From the NCBI RefSeq assembly GCF_001649575.2, contig NC_051434.1:20827746-20891745 (forward strand): a stretch of 64,000 nucleotides of DNA, read 5' to 3'. Shown in pieces: positions 1 through 11,990 of this stretch. The notes beneath the pieces were generated by a model. The model saw only the letters and a program-made list of their open reading frames with translations. It was not told the DNA's origin and ran no database searches. Positions within the stretch are counted from its first letter, which is position 1. Each line of letters begins with the position of its first letter. The position numbers were made by a program, and so were the translations under genes. The DNA is from Kryptolebias marmoratus (taxonomy: Eukaryota; Chordata; Actinopteri; Cyprinodontiformes; Rivulidae).

Positions 1-300
1 CGCTGTGGAGCAGTTTGGCCACGCCCACTTTTGATTTCAATGGAATCACGCAATTTCACACGGGGGACAACTTTCGGTGAAGTTTGGTGAGTTTTTGAAT
101 ATGGGAAGTCGTCCAAAGAGCCGCGTAAAGTGGCGGAAAAATAATAATGAAGAAATCCACGAAATACAATAGGCCTTCGCAGCGCTGTCGCTGCTCGGGC
201 CTAATAATAATAAGAAGAATAAGAATTCCACGAAATACAATAGGCCTTCGCAGCGCTGTCGCTGCTCGGGCCTAATAATAAAGTAGTAGTAAAGTAGCAA
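1..300. repeat. Dispersed repeat with two perfect hairpin-bearing 55-bp units
   Basis: A 55-bp unit at 156-210 recurs without mismatch at 227-281 (71-bp spacing). Each holds a nested hairpin, at 170-203 in the first copy: TAGGCC, loop-side ttc, GCAGCG, ctgt, CGCTGC, tcg, GGCCTA. Each ends in TAATAATAA. The sequence resembles a common fish interspersed repeat ending in ..GGGCC(C)TAATAATAA. It is non-coding, and the class is not known to me. Confidence 0.7.
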
Positions 301-610
301 AGAACTAGCTAAAAACTAACTAAAAGCTGAAAAAATGGGCTCTAGCTAAATTCTGCATGAAGCAGAACACAAGCTAAAAGCTAAAAATTGCAAACACTAG
401 TTAAAAGCTAACGGCAGCAAATGGCTACATAAAAGTAGCAAAATAGTAGCCAATAGCTCAAAATAGCAAAGGCTGGCTAAAAGCTAAAATTAGCATAACA
501 ATAGCTAGATTTTAAACGTATCAAAGGGCTGGGTAAAAGCTGCAAAATGGTAGGTAGCAACTAAAAGTCACAATAGAAAACATTAGCTAAAAGTAACAGG
601 CAAAAAGAGA
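300..610 (+). repeat. Degenerate GCTAAAA / AGTAGCAAAA-type tandem array (copy 1)
   Basis: Units such as agctaaaagctaaaa, tagcaaaa and gctaaaatt are repeated with many changes. This is the same simple degenerate repeat as at 11850-11990 and 12661-13265. It is on the sense strand of the khdrbs3 transcript, in the intron upstream of the first exon seen. Confidence 0.7.
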
Positions 611-3600
611 GTAAGTATGCTGAAGCAGATTTTTAAAGAGAACTATGTTTTTGTAGGAACTGAAGAGATAATATCTTCATTTTAAAAGTGTGATTAAATC
701 ATCAAGGTGGGTATGTAGTGACTTGTGGCAGATTGCTTCTTTTGTACCCAAAATATATAGGTACATGGTGACTAAAGCTGCAAAAGGACAACGTCCCGAA
801 AGTATGAGTTGACCTGGAGCTTTTGCTTTCTCTTAAAGAGAATGTCTGTTAGCAAATCTGTGGATTAATTGAACTGAGACAAAAAAAAAATCTTGTGACT
901 TCTGTTTTAGTTTTGACCCTGACACCTGGCAGGCTCCTTAGCTTCCCATGTCAGTCTGTTACAGAATCTTTTTTATTAGCTATTCAAATGTAAATGTATG
1001 AATGTACTGTAGAAAGATGGGACTCTCACCTTGAGGTCAATACATTAAATCATGTAACTGTGTTGATAAAGCATGCGTCAGTTGTTAAACATGGCAGTCA
1101 AATACCCTTCTTGAACAGAGACAATGAATACATGAAACTGTCTCATGTATGTGTTCCAATCTAACATAAATACATGAAACTGGGTCAGGAATCTTTGACC
1201 TCTATTAGATAATTAAATGTAAAGTTTCCCTGCTTTATTCCTTCTACCACACATACAAAGGTACTTTCACAAAGTAAGATGCAAACAGACAATTAGTATC
1301 AGAGTATAATTCAGAATAAGAACAGGAAGTGAACTCTACAAAGAAATGAACAAAGTTCAGAGTCAGATCTTGTCGTCTGCAGACTTACAGAATCTGATCA
1401 GTGAAAGTAAAAGTCAACATCAAACATACGATCGTGTTTAAAGCTGAGTATTCAGAGCTTAATGACACACTGTCGTGAAATGACTGCACTGAAAAGGTGG
1501 GGCTAATTAAAAATAATGAGCTGTGGGGCCTGCAGTCAATCCACTCAGATCCAGAACCTTCATCACAGTCTTAAAAACTCGTCTGTCTCAGGTCTGTGGT
1601 CCAACACTCAGGTTATCCAGCAGAGATCCAACACCAAAGACAAGGTTTCAATACGTTCAAACAGACCCATTTCATTTGATTCAAATGGACTGAGTTCCAT
1701 ACCAGACACAGAAATAATTAAAGACCAAGCATTCCATGAAGGGATATTATGTACATCTACAATTCATTAACATTTGGAGCCAACTTAGTTTAAGATGGCC
1801 ATCACAATTAATTGGCCTTAGCTAACACAAAAATGCCTATAGCAGTCAGTCTTATAGATACTGTGATCATTTTACTGTGATTGTAGCTGAGAATCATCCT
1901 CAACACATACTTAAAACGCTAATATCTATCATAAGAAGTTTGACCAAAATGTGTACAAATCTGTCATTTCTCCATGTAAGATGGTCTTAGTCTAGAACAC
2001 CAGTGGATCTGCTCGGATTGTGCTTGTAGCCCCTGTCAAATCCAGAGTTGATTCTGTAAAACAACAATTATTTTACACATGATACCTCGTTCTAATCCAG
2101 GTTCTGTTCAGTAACGAAGCATTTCTGCAGATGCTTGTTCCACATTATAATGTCTAGATGTCTTTTATGTGTTGTTTTTCCTTCTAGAAGTCACTTCAAA
2201 ACCTTTCTTACCCTTTTTGGACACTTATCAAATATTAATATTGTGTTTGACTGTTATTAGAACAAATTTAAAAGCCACAGTTTTACTTTTTTTTATATTT
2301 CTTTAAACAGGCCATAACTCTTTTATGGTAACTAATGTTTCTTATGTTTTAAAATAACTGAAGGTTTAATACAGTAAACTGTTGACTGAAGATACTTCCT
2401 GCAGCATTGTGAGGTATTGTTCACTTCACAAAACCGCAAAACCTCTAATAACAGCAGACATACAAACACAACAAGATACTTGAATTCCCTCCATACTTGA
2501 AGAAAACTAACACAGAGACTAACGCAGAGATAACCCTAACCCTAACCCTGCTAAATTAAAACCCAGCAATCCTTCCACACAAACATATACGCAAACAATC
2601 CACTGAATGGAATGACCAGTCAGACTTTTAGCCTGTTAATAAGAAGCTAATTTCTGAAATGTAATTCTACTGTCACTCTGTTTCATATTTTTCCACATAT
2701 GTTGGTGAAATAAAGTGTATGTTGTAAAAAGTTAAGTCTTGTGATGGATATGATGTGTATATATAATGTTCATGATGTGTTCCCATTCCACACTGTATAT
2801 TGCATATGTAGTGGGCTTAAGGGTGAAAAAGCTATAGTGAACCAGTGTAAACATACTATATGCTACATTGTTGTGGTATTTTGTTCTTCCATCTGATGTT
2901 GCTGCAGTGTATCCATGGCATTCACTAGCATCCTCTTGTCTCAGTTCTTCCATAAACCTGTAGTAATGTCTGAATGCCAGTCTTCTGTCAGCATCTTGCC
3001 ATGGTATCACCCGCCATCTTCTGGGTCATCTTCTTGAGTGCTAAGTGTCAAGTTCTCCTCGCCATAAAGTCAAGTTCAAGGCCAAACCCACAACAGCAAC
3101 ATCAGTTTCTTCCAAGTCTATGATTGTGGAATGATAGACAAATAGAAAATGTTTGTTTTATATAGGTCCACATCATGTGACCAGACACAGTACACAACCG
3201 GTACAAAAAAAAAGTTCTGTCGATGATGTTGGTATTTGTACAATGCTACATATACTTCAACAACATAATACTTCATGTAAGCAGCATGACAGTGGGAACA
3301 ATGTTGTATTTATGTGGTAAATTTGTCAAGAGCACAAAATAAAATAACACTGATGTGCAGCTCTAGTTAGATAGTTAAGAATTGGCAACGTCAATAATGC
3401 AGAAAGGCTCCACAACCACACAGTACAGACAGAGTGTTAGCATAGCATATCATGAGATTGTAGATTGTTATTGTTGGGTCACTGCTACATAACTGTGTGT
3501 GGTGTTTAAAAGTTGCCATCTTCATGCTACAGAATTTTCTGCATGACCAGTAACCAGGTGTTTGCTGGAGGTATATATACCAGAATATTAGATAAAACGG

Positions 3601-3780
3601 GGATGAGATGTTATTTTCTTATCATCTTGTTTCTCATTACACCATAAAAAACAAAACAGATACACAAAAGTGACACATGGACAGAGGAAACATCAGTTTA
3701 AGAAAACAAATATCTGAACAATTGATGCTCCGAATCTTGCATTTTACCCGAAAGTACAAGTGTCACTACAGCCCCAGTAT
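611..3780. other. Intronic sequence with no recognised gene
   Basis: AT-rich, with no exon of khdrbs3 or any other gene recognised. The notable content is a three-unit telomere-like CCCTAA run at 2531-2549. The short ORFs here are not supported. Confidence 0.6.
2531..2549. repeat. Short interstitial telomere-like run (CCCTAA)3
   Basis: Three perfect tandem CCCTAA hexamers in otherwise ordinary intron sequence. The run is too short to indicate a chromosome fusion. Confidence 0.85.
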
Positions 3781-3784
3781 ACAT

Positions 3785-4012
3785 TACTCTTAATATTTTT
3801 CATCTATCCATTTTCTACTGCTTATCTGAGGTCAGGTCATGAAGGCAAGAGATTTAGGAGGGAAACCCAGACAACACACTCCAGCTCCTGTGGGATCATA
3901 AGGGGTTCTCAGACCAGAGAGGGTTATATAACCCCTCTGGTGAGTTCTTGGTCTTCCCCAGGACCTCCTCCCAGTGTGATGAGCCTGGGAAACTTTTAAA
4001 GGAATGTACCCA
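3785..4012 (-). mobile_element. Rex3-type LINE 3'-end fragment
   Basis: Read on the minus strand, this is the 3' end of the same LINE family as the next element. On the plus strand it begins with the tail (ATCCATTTTCTACTGCTTATC) and continues through the degenerate C-terminal coding part. It contains an internal deletion relative to the copy at 4118-5660. The interval to about 4118 (a GAACAGTGGCTCTACTCTGAG block) is probably more of the same family. Confidence 0.65.
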
Positions 4013-4117
4013 GGAAGCACACTTATCAGATTACTGAATTACATAAACTGACCTTTCGATGCGGAGGAACAGTGGCTCTACTCTGAGCTCCCCTCCGAGG
4101 CTCAGCCTGGACACCCC

Positions 4118-5660
4118 ACATCCATCCATCTATCCATCCATTTTCTTCTGCTTATCCGGGGTTGGGTCACGGGGGCAGCAGCCTAAGCAGGGAGACCCAG
4201 ACTTCCCTCTCCCCAGCCACTTGGGCCAGCTCCTCCGGGGGAATCCCAAGGTGTTCCCAGGCCAGCCGAGAAACATAGTCCATCCAGCGTGTCCTGGGTC
4301 TTCCCCGGGGCCTCCTCCCGGTGGGACGTGCCCGGAACACCTCACCAGGGAGGGGTCCAGGAGCCCAGACACCCTGCGGAGAAAACTCATTTCAGCCGCT
4401 TGTATTTGCAATCCCGTTCTTTCGGTCACTACCCAAACCTCATGACCATAGATGAGGGTAGGAACAGATCGACAGGTAAATCGAGAGCTTCGCTTTTTGA
4501 CTCAGCTCTCTCTTCACTACGACAGATCGGTACAGTGTCCGCTTCACTGCAGATGCTGCACCAATCCGCCTGACGATCTCCCGCTCCATTTTTCCCTTAT
4601 TCGTGAACAAGACCCCAAGATACTTAAAATCCTCCACTTGGGGCAGGACATCTTCCCCGACCCGGAGAAGGCACTCTACGCTTTTCCGGCTCAAGACCAT
4701 GGCCGCGGATTTGGAGGCACTGATCCTCATCCCGGCCGTTTCACACTCGGCTGCGAACCGCTCCAGCGAGAGCTGTAGATCACGGTCTGATGAAGCCAAT
4801 AGGACCACATCATCTGCAAAAAGCAGAGATACTATCCTAAGGCCACCAAAACGGATCCCCTCAACACCTTGGCTGCACCTAGAAATTCTGTCCATAAACG
4901 TTATGAACAGAATCGATGACAAAGGGCAACCTTGGCAGAGTCCAACTCTCACTGGAAACGAGTCCAACTTACTCAAAGCGGACCAAGCTCTTCGAAGGTC
5001 TTAGGTCTTCGAAGTATTCGGCCCACCGACCCACAACGTCCCGAGTCAAGGTCAGAAGCACACCACCTTCACTATAAACATTGTTGGGTCTGCACTTCTT
5101 TCCCCACCTGAGACGCCATATGGTGGACCAGAATTTCCTCGAAGCTGTGCGGAAGTCTTTCTCCATGGCCTCTCCAAACTCCTCCCATGCCTGGGTTTTT
5201 GCCTCAGCGATCACCTGAGCCGCATGCCGCTTGGACTGACGGTACCTGTCAGCTGCTTCTGGAGTCCCACAGGCCAAAAATGCGCGATAGGCCTCCTTCT
5301 TCAGCCAGATGGCATCCCTCACCGCTGGTGTCCACCAGCAGGTTCGAGGGTTGCCGCCACGACAGGCACCAACCACCGTGCGGCCACAGCTCCAATAAGC
5401 CGCCTTAGCAATGGAGGCACAGAACATGGCCGACTCGGACTCAATGTCCCCTGCCTCCCCCGGAACATGTTTGAAGTTCTCCCAGAGGTGGGAGTTAAAG
5501 CTCCATCTAACAGGAGACTCCACCAGACATTCCCAACAGACCCTCACAATACGTTTGGGTCTGCCAGGTCTGACCGGCATCCTCCCCCACCATCGGAGCC
5601 AACTCACTACCAGGTAGTGGTAAGTTGACAGCTCGGCCCCTCTCTTCACCCCTCAGAAGA
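4118..5660 (-). mobile_element. Rex3-type (RTE clade) non-LTR retrotransposon, 5'-truncated and decayed
   Basis: On the minus strand two long open stretches (5649-4969 and 4976-4440) encode the end of a reverse transcriptase. Landmarks in order are GLCQGCPLSSILF, then FADDVVLLA (the catalytic DD of RT motif C), then FKYLGVLFT and RRIGAASAV, and finally a C-terminal region ending near 4130. The plus strand at about 4914-4934 matches the standard Rex3 landmark GAYAAAGGGCAGCCCTG with a few changes. The 3' end has an ATGG microsatellite tail (ATCCATCCATC on the plus strand). The endonuclease half is absent and the frame is shifted, so the copy cannot move on its own. It inserted in antisense relative to khdrbs3. 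The family name rests on the RT motifs and the primer-like landmark, recalled from memory. Confidence 0.82.
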
Positions 5661-6489
5661 AGTCAATTTAAGTCGGTTGTATCAGTCATGATCCATACCT
5701 CATGTTGTAATTAATATTTTTTAAAATCTTTTCTTTTTTTTTCTCAACTATATTTTTTCTTTCAAACGAAAAAAGTTGAAATCCTCCTCCAGTCCACTAG
5801 GTGGCGAGAATGTCCTTATTAAAGACATTTTAAAATATAGAGAAAGAACAGTCTTGTTTATCTCAAAATCTCGCAGAAATACTTCCCCTTTCCCCTTTGA
5901 TACAGTTTATAGTTTACTCTCTGTTAACAATTTTAGCACACAATCCAAGTGTATTAGTCGCAGGCTCAGGATGAAGCAACAGATACAAAACTTGGTAAAA
6001 ACAGCTCCAGTTTCTAAGGTACAAAGTGACATTGGACATGAATAAAACGGGCTAATATATCATTTTGAAAAAGCTCTGTTCTCAAGTCTATATGGATCTG
6101 CCATTTTGAATCTGCCATTTTTAAAACCTCATTTTGAATACTTTGAACTGGTAAGTGTATGTAATCAGGCATTAAAGTATTAATACTAACATGGAAGTGA
6201 TGAGCATTTTTTTCTGCTGCTGAATCTTACACATATTCATTTCAAGCTCACAAAATGTTGGGTGGGGAAAGAAAAATGTGTCGCTGGGGGTCGATGTCTT
6301 TTGTGGAACATAAGTCCCATTTATTCCAAATTAGGACAGGCGTGGTACTGACTCACTTTGATGTTCCTCTTGGTGAAGAGTGTAGGGTGTAGTGCGTGTG
6401 TATGTGTGTGTGTGTGTGTGGGGGGGGGGCAGATTGTGAGAGCACAGATGTTCAAGGCTCTTTGTCTGAGATCAAATGTAGACTACATT
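5661..6489. other. Intronic sequence with a GT microsatellite
   Basis: No gene is seen. A (GT)n run at 6394-6420 runs into a G-run at 6420-6429. The AT-rich sequence around 6060-6130 repeats the phrase 'ccattttgaatctgccattttt'-like motifs. Confidence 0.6.
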
Positions 6490-7276
6490 TAAAGGCCTAG
6501 CATTTCTTAAAGGACTGCATATTGCTTGTCGCTTCTCACTCCAGAATTTAAGACTAAGTTCATCCTATGATGAAAAGGGACAGAGGTGTAGGTGTTTTGG
6601 TCAAACCTTGTAAATGATATGTGCGATCTTGTGCATTTTTTACAAGATATATTGGCGCTCAGAGTACTAGTACATCAAACTTTAGCTCAATATCTGTAAA
6701 TTTATAATTATTATCATTTTTGTGTTGGGAAATTGTTAAATTTGTAAGCAAAACCATTGTACAATGTTGGAGCATTTGAAGTACATGTTGTGGATTAGTC
6801 CCAGCTTCTACTAGACCAAATAATAGGTAGATTTGAGGTAGATTTGATTTGATTTGTGTTGACTCTAAACATTATTCAGCTATAGATGAACAATCATGAA
6901 TTTTTCTCTTAAAGTTTGGGTATATCCATCCACTCTTTGCTGACAGACAGGCCGAGATGACAGTAATAGTTCATGGCAAAGTTTGAAAACCAGATCTTGC
7001 GCAATCATTTAGTGCTCAGAGTATGTGTTGAAGATGTCTCTCAGCTACTACCACATAAAATCTTTACTCAGTATCTGTTAAATGGACTGAGATATAGTCA
7101 TTTTTGCTTGGCAAAGCTGCTTAGCTGTGGCGGCCATCTTGAATTGGTTGTAGATGTACAGCCAATGATTAATATCTGAAAGTTTCATTAAAATTTGTAC
7201 ACTGGTTCATGAGCTATTGTGCTAACAAACACAGACATGGGCAAAACCTTTCGCCTTTGGTGGCATGCGATACTGA
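6490..7276 (+). repeat. Family A dispersed repeat, copy 1 (diverged)
   Basis: Family A phrases appear in order: CCTAGCATTTCTTAAAGGA, GCATATTGC, AGCTACTACCACA, GGCGGCCATCTTGAATTGG, CTGAAAGTTTCATTAAAAT, GGTTCATGAG, ACAGACATGGGCAAAA and a terminal GGTGGCATGCGATA. It is non-coding. It ends about 300 bp upstream of the khdrbs3 exon at 7583. Confidence 0.8.
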
Positions 7277-7582
7277 TGCTGAATATCAGCTTTGCCACAA
7301 CAATATCTATAGTACATTTCACTTTACGGTTTAAATAAACTTGCAATGTTCTAACTTAACTGAGATGAAATCAAACCATGTGGCAGCACAGACTGGTAGA
7401 CTGAACCATCATTAAAACCAGGCTTAGATCCAGTAGAAACCAAATGGCTCGGCAGATCATGTAAACTCTGCACTCTGTATTACAACAAATGCTGTGTTGG
7501 ACAGACTGTCCCACCAGCAGCTCATCAATGTCAGCTTGTTTTTTGTTTTGTAACCGAGTCGATTTTGTCTCTGTTCCTTTAG

Positions 7583-7665
7583 GAATACGACGATGGCTAC
7601 GGAACAGCTTATGACGACCAAGGCTATGAATCATACGACAACAACTACAGTAATCAAGGACAGAA
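7583..7665 (+). CDS. khdrbs3: khdrbs3, antepenultimate coding exon (Tyr-rich tail, part 1)
   Basis: KHDRBS3 (T-STAR/SLM2) is a nuclear STAR-family KH protein that binds UAAA-type RNA and controls alternative splicing. This 83-nt exon starts in phase 0 after a pyrimidine-rich acceptor (..ctgttcctttag) and ends at a donor reading AA|GTAAG. It encodes 27 residues beginning EYDDGYGTAYDDQGYESYDN, six of them tyrosine, plus two bases of a split codon. GYGTAYD followed by repeated S/N-Y-D is the C-terminal Tyr-rich segment of KHDRBS3. As I recall the paralogues, KHDRBS2 differs here and Sam68 more so. In the family this tail is a target of Src/Brk-type kinases and mediates SH2 contacts; that is family knowledge, not visible here. 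The KH/STAR, RG-rich and proline-rich exons are not found upstream in the window, so the preceding intron is longer than about 7.5 kb. The last two bases plus the first base of the 30386 exon make AAC (Asn). Confidence 0.93.
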
Positions 7666-7805
7666 GTAAGCTATGCGTCTTTGTTTTAAACAAATCCTCC
7701 TGGCAGCTTTTGGGAAATTTGCCAGGGTGTGGTGCAATACTTGTGATGGCAACAGTTGTGATTTTTTTGTCAGTTCACACACAAGGATTTCCTCTTTAGC
7801 TACAT

Positions 7806-7860
7806 CAGTAGTTCTCAAACTTTTCATGTTGCGCCCTACTTTGAAGGGAGAAAAAAACAA
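7806..7860 (+). mobile_element. Possible hAT (Charlie-like) terminal fragment
   Basis: CAGTAGTTCTCAAACTTTT followed by TGCGCCCTACTTT resembles the terminal inverted repeat of Charlie-type hAT elements. Only one end is present, next to a SINE-like element. A similar start occurs at 25534 (CAGTGGTTTCCAAACTTTGG). Confidence 0.4.
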
Positions 7861-7875
7861 ATCTAAACTCATAAG

Positions 7876-8222
7876 TAGGCAGCATGGTGGAGTGGTGGTT
7901 GGAGCTATTGCCTCACAGCAAGAAGGTCACAGGTTCCCCTCCTGGCCTTTCTGTGTGGAGTTTACATGTTCTCCCTGGGTTGGCATGGGTTTTCTTCAGG
8001 TACTCCGGTTTCCTCCCACAGACCAAAAACATGCATGATAAGTTCATTGGTAGCTCTAACTTGTCCCCAGGTGTAAGTGAGAGTGTGAATGGTTGTTTGT
8101 CTCATTTGTCTCTGTGTGTCCCACGTGATGGGTGTCCCCTGCCTCTCACACAGTGATCGCTGGAGATAGGCACCAGCTCCCCACAACCCGGAAAGAAAAA
8201 GAAACACATAAAGATAATGGAT
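7876..8222 (+). mobile_element. SINE-like tRNA-headed dispersed repeat
   Basis: The head (GGCAGCATGGTGGAGTGGT .. GGTCACAGGTTCCCCTCC) resembles tRNA box A and box B. The body has TGTGGAGTTTACATGTTCTC, TCCTCCCACAGACC and CATGCATG, followed by a CCCTGCCTCTCACACAGTGA segment and a GGATTAATGGATG tail. This widespread fish repeat recurs in pieces at 13275, 34520, 52990 (reverse) and 61260 (reverse). The exact family name is uncertain. It starts 210 bp after the donor at 7665. Confidence 0.75.
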
Positions 8223-8922
8223 TAATGGATGAACTTATAAGCTCAGGATTATCCCAGTATTAATGTCTAATGTTTGGGATGTTTCAATGTGCTATTGTTT
8301 TTCACTTCATTCTATCAGCAGACAGTTTTCAGACGTAAACAGTTTTTTTTGTTTGTTTGTTTCTTAAATAAAAGCATGAACAATCATCTCCAGTTTTGTG
8401 TTTGGACACAAACCTTCTGAGTTTGTAAAGCTTTCCTCAGGTTTCTCTATGTTCTATATACTAACTACTGATAACTATTTAATAGAACATCACTTCAAAA
8501 TTGACAAGACTATCTAGTTGGTGTTGGGAAACAGGCTTAAGTTTCAGATATATAGTTTTAAGAATACAATATTAGCTGTAAGATCTTAAAATAAACCCAG
8601 TAATCACAGCTTCCTCAAAGTACTTACCTGCAGTTTATTGTGATAAACATATTCTCTGTTTTAATCTTTTTTTTTTTTTTCAAATTATTTGGCTCTAGGT
8701 GCTTTGTCCTCTTTGTTTTGGCATGTTGTTGCAAAGCAAACTGTCATAGCGGAAAGCCGTTCTATTTCTCACAGGGTCATACACAGCTAAATGCAGAATA
8801 TTGATTTTTCTTATATCCATGCAGCTATCGCACTCTGAGAACTGCACAAGGTCAAAGGCTTTCCTCTTCCCCTGTACTCCATCAGACAATGTGCTGCACA
8901 TTTAGGTGTGCAGCACTAGTAA
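8223..8922. other. Intronic sequence, nothing recognised
   Basis: AT-rich, with poly-T runs. No exon or named repeat could be supported. Confidence 0.5.
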
Positions 8923-9680
8923 TAAAAGCCTAGTATTTCTTGAAGGAATGCATATCGTCCGCCACACCTTTCATGCTAGAGCTTTAGACTAAGATCATCA
9001 TATATTGAGAAATGATGGAGTTATAACCATTTTGGTTTAACCTTGACAATAAAATGAGGCTCCGTCCCATGTGATGTTCTGATATTGGATCTGTTAGCAC
9101 GCTGAGTATGTGTTGTGAATGACCACGCCAAATATTAGCTCAATATCTGTACAGTTGGCTGAGTTATAGGCATTTTTGTGTTAAGTTCAGTTGGCTGTGG
9201 CAGCCATCTTGAATTGTATTAGGTCCAAATTGTTAATCAGTTTTAGATGTCAAACAAATAATTACTTTCTGAAAGTTTCATTAAAACCCATCCAGTGGAT
9301 CACAAGACAAATTTTGGTAAGACAAAGTTTCTCTATGTTAATGGCAAAATTTTAAACACAGATCTCACTTGATTAGTTAGCACTCAGAGGATAAGTTGTG
9401 CATCAGTCTCAGCTACTCCCACATCAGGTTTTAGCTCATTATGTGTAAAACAGGTTGAGTTAGAGTCACTTTTGTGTTTGCTGAGATTGCTTTGTCATGG
9501 CATGTTAAATCGAGTTGATTCCAAAGGTTAATCAGCCGTAGACATACATCTACTGAATACTTTTTAAAAGTTTCAATAAAATCCATCCAGTGGTTCATGT
9601 AATATAAAATATCACACACAAAGACATGGGCAAAACACTATCACTCCACCTCAGTCTTTGGTGGCGGGTGATAACAACAT
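8923..9680 (+). repeat. Family A dispersed repeat, copy 2
   Basis: This is a full-looking copy. The left end AGCCTAGTATTTCTTGAAGG with ATCGTCCGCCAC is followed by two internal units of about 300 bp (each with the 'cagctactcccacatca', 'gagttatagtcatttttgtg' and 'aaagtttcattaaaatccatccagtgg' phrases). It ends in the hairpin TATCACTCCACC .. GGTGGCGGGTGATA. Confidence 0.85.
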
Positions 9681-10212
9681 GATCCTTGTGTGTCTGTTTT
9701 GGAAGAAGGGAGATGGATATTTGCCTCAGGTTGGATATCTCCCTGGCCTCATCTATCTTTAGTTTTTTTTTTGTGTGCTTTTGGACCAGATGTCAGTCGC
9801 GCTCTCCACTCTGCCTGTAACTCACCCAGTTTTGATCTTGAAGTGCTTGGCTGTGCAGATCCTCGCTGTGAAGACCGCTTGTCCCGCCTCAGGAATCTGC
9901 GGCTTCTCCTTTGAATAACAGCGGGGGAGTTCTGGTGCCGGGTTTTGGTGACTGCACGGGAGGAAAAACAGAGTGTGTCATGTAGTAGCTGGAGGCTGGG
10001 TGGACTTAAAGAGATTTTCATGTCTGTTGCCTGGCGGGAGTCGAAGCAGCTAATAGGACCAAGACATGGAAGCGTGCGCCTCCAGAGACGGCTGATTCAC
10101 TTACTTCTACTCCCATTTGTGTCCTTCATCCTAAATCTGCTTGGAAACCTGCTGTTACTGAGCATGTGTACATCACACACTTAATGCATTTTTTTTTTTT
10201 TTTGGACGTTTG
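9681..10212. other. Intronic sequence between two family A copies
   Basis: Slightly more GC-rich than its surroundings, with overlapping short ORFs on both strands (9690-10184) but no recognisable protein. It could be a unique segment or a filler left between two repeat copies. Confidence 0.5.
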
Positions 10213-11000
10213 CTCCTTTAAATCAAAGACTTGACATTCACTGAAAGAATGCATATTGCCTACCGCCTTTGATGCAAAAATTTTAGACTAAGAAATGATG
10301 AAGCTGTAGCAGTTTTGATCAAACTTGAAAATAATGTTATGCGTAATCTCATGCAATATTGGAAGATGTCACATTCAGAGTATGCGTTCTGAATGACTCT
10401 CAGCTACTACCACATCAAAGTTTAGCTAGCTGCCTGTCAACCTGGCTGACCTATAGCCAATTTTGTCATTTCTATTGTCAGTTGGCTGTGGCAGCCATCT
10501 TAAATTGGTTTGATTCCAAAGGTTAATCACTTTTGAAGGTACATTTGCTGATGCCTTTCTGAAAGTCTCATTGAAATCTGTTCAGGGGTTCACAACATAT
10601 TTTGCTAACAAACAGACAGACTTGACTCCAAATAGTTAACAGCTAAAATTTTAAACAAAGTTTTGGTGCATTTTGTTAGTGCCCAGAATATGTGATAGGG
10701 ATCACTCTCAGCTACTATCACACCAAATTTGAGCTCAGTATCTGTAAAATTGAAAGAGTTATAGGCATATTTGTCTTTTTTAGCTTCAGCTGGCTGTGGC
10801 AGCCATATCAAGTCGGGTTGAATGAAAAACCTAATCGGCTGTAGATGTGCATCCAATGATTACTTTCAAAAATTTTCATTCAAATCTGTCCAGTGGTTCA
10901 TGATATATTTTAGTAACGGTATAAACAAAAGAACACACGCACATAGACATGGGCAAGAATTGATTATCGCTCCACCTCTGCCTTTCGGTGATGGGCAATA
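10213..11000 (+). repeat. Family A dispersed repeat, copy 3
   Basis: Left end GAATGCATATTGCCTACCGCC, two internal units starting near 10507 and 10815 (about 300-bp period), and right end TTATCGCTCCACC .. GGTGATGGGCAATAA. Both ends are inverted matches of each other with a few mismatches. Confidence 0.85.
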
Positions 11001-11849
11001 ACTAGTAATATAGGACACATTAGTGGTCTCAGTTCTTCAGTTGTAGTCTACAGAGGTCTTTGTGGGTCTGCAGTTTTCCTTTTATTGCCTCGGTTTATTT
11101 AACTGTGCAGCAAAAGGCTGTATGTTTTATTATCACAGCCTTTAATTTAGCTTCGCAATCAACAAAGATGTGAGATTTTTCTCCTCAAACTCGAGCAAAG
11201 TCACAGCATGTCCCAGTAGGGCCTAGAGGAGACACTGTGTGTGTGTTTATGAATGTGGACAAGAAGCCTCCTAACAATGTTTCTCTCAGCCTGAGGAGCT
11301 CCCAGACTGAGCTTGGACTGTGTGTCAGGATTTCTGCTGCTGCAGGATAACAAGCAGAACAATTTACAGCCTCTCTGTTGAGGTTTTACTCTGGTGGATT
11401 ATACCAGAACCACAACACAAAGGAAGAAGGAGGCGAGAGTAAAAGGGCTGCGGCTGATGCTGTATTAGATGCAAATAATTAGCTGGGAAAGCATTTCTGT
11501 GGTGAAACAAAGAAACCCAGCTGTTTGCTTTAATACAATACCTCTACATGGAGACAGAATTCATCTTACTTCCATGTGTCAATTCAGCAAAATATTTCAT
11601 TGATTGAGATCCACTATTATGTTTTCAAAAATTGACAGCTGATGTCTTGTTTCCACTGTTAAAGTTCTGGGCTCGTGTGACTGATTCACTGTAAAAGTGA
11701 AGAGTACCACAGGTGATGCAAAGGCAAACACTTTTACTAACTAGAGAAATTGCATTTGCAGTGGAAATCCAGCGAGAATGCTGAGTGCTGAATGAATTTG
11801 CTAAAAAAGTGAAAACTGACTTGTTACAATTAAACAAGCAGGACTAAAA
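11001..11849. other. Intronic sequence, nothing recognised
   Basis: No exon or repeat family could be assigned. A short GTGTGTGTG run lies near 11237. Confidence 0.5.
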
Positions 11850-11990
11850 TGAGCAGAACACTAACATTAGCAAGCTAAAAGCAGCAAAAAATAAATAAAA
11901 GCAGCTGCTAAAAGTTAAAGCATAAGCAAAATGAACAAAAACATTAGATTAAATTAGCAAAACGGTAAGAAAAGGTAGCAAAACTATCAG
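11850..11990 (+). repeat. GCTAAAA-type tandem array, left part
   Basis: Repeats of 'agcaagctaaaagcagcaaaaaataaataaaagcagctgctaaaag' type. It continues as the array at 12661, separated by the LTR-like element. Confidence 0.75.

Noticed and set aside
2531..2549. Interstitial telomere (CCCTAA)3 and a TTAGGG-like patch at 31787-31815
   Set aside because: Too short and isolated to indicate a chromosome fusion or end. The second lies within a transposon-derived repeat.
1..7500. Upstream khdrbs3 exons (proline-rich/RG-rich or KH region)
   Set aside because: I looked for codons for the PPPPP, RGRG and KH motifs on the plus strand and found none. The C/G-rich part at 4-5.6 kb is the Rex3 element.
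7876..7960. tRNA gene suggested by box A and box B-like words
   Set aside because: There is no full cloverleaf or acceptor stem. The sequence continues into a known SINE-like body repeated elsewhere in the window.
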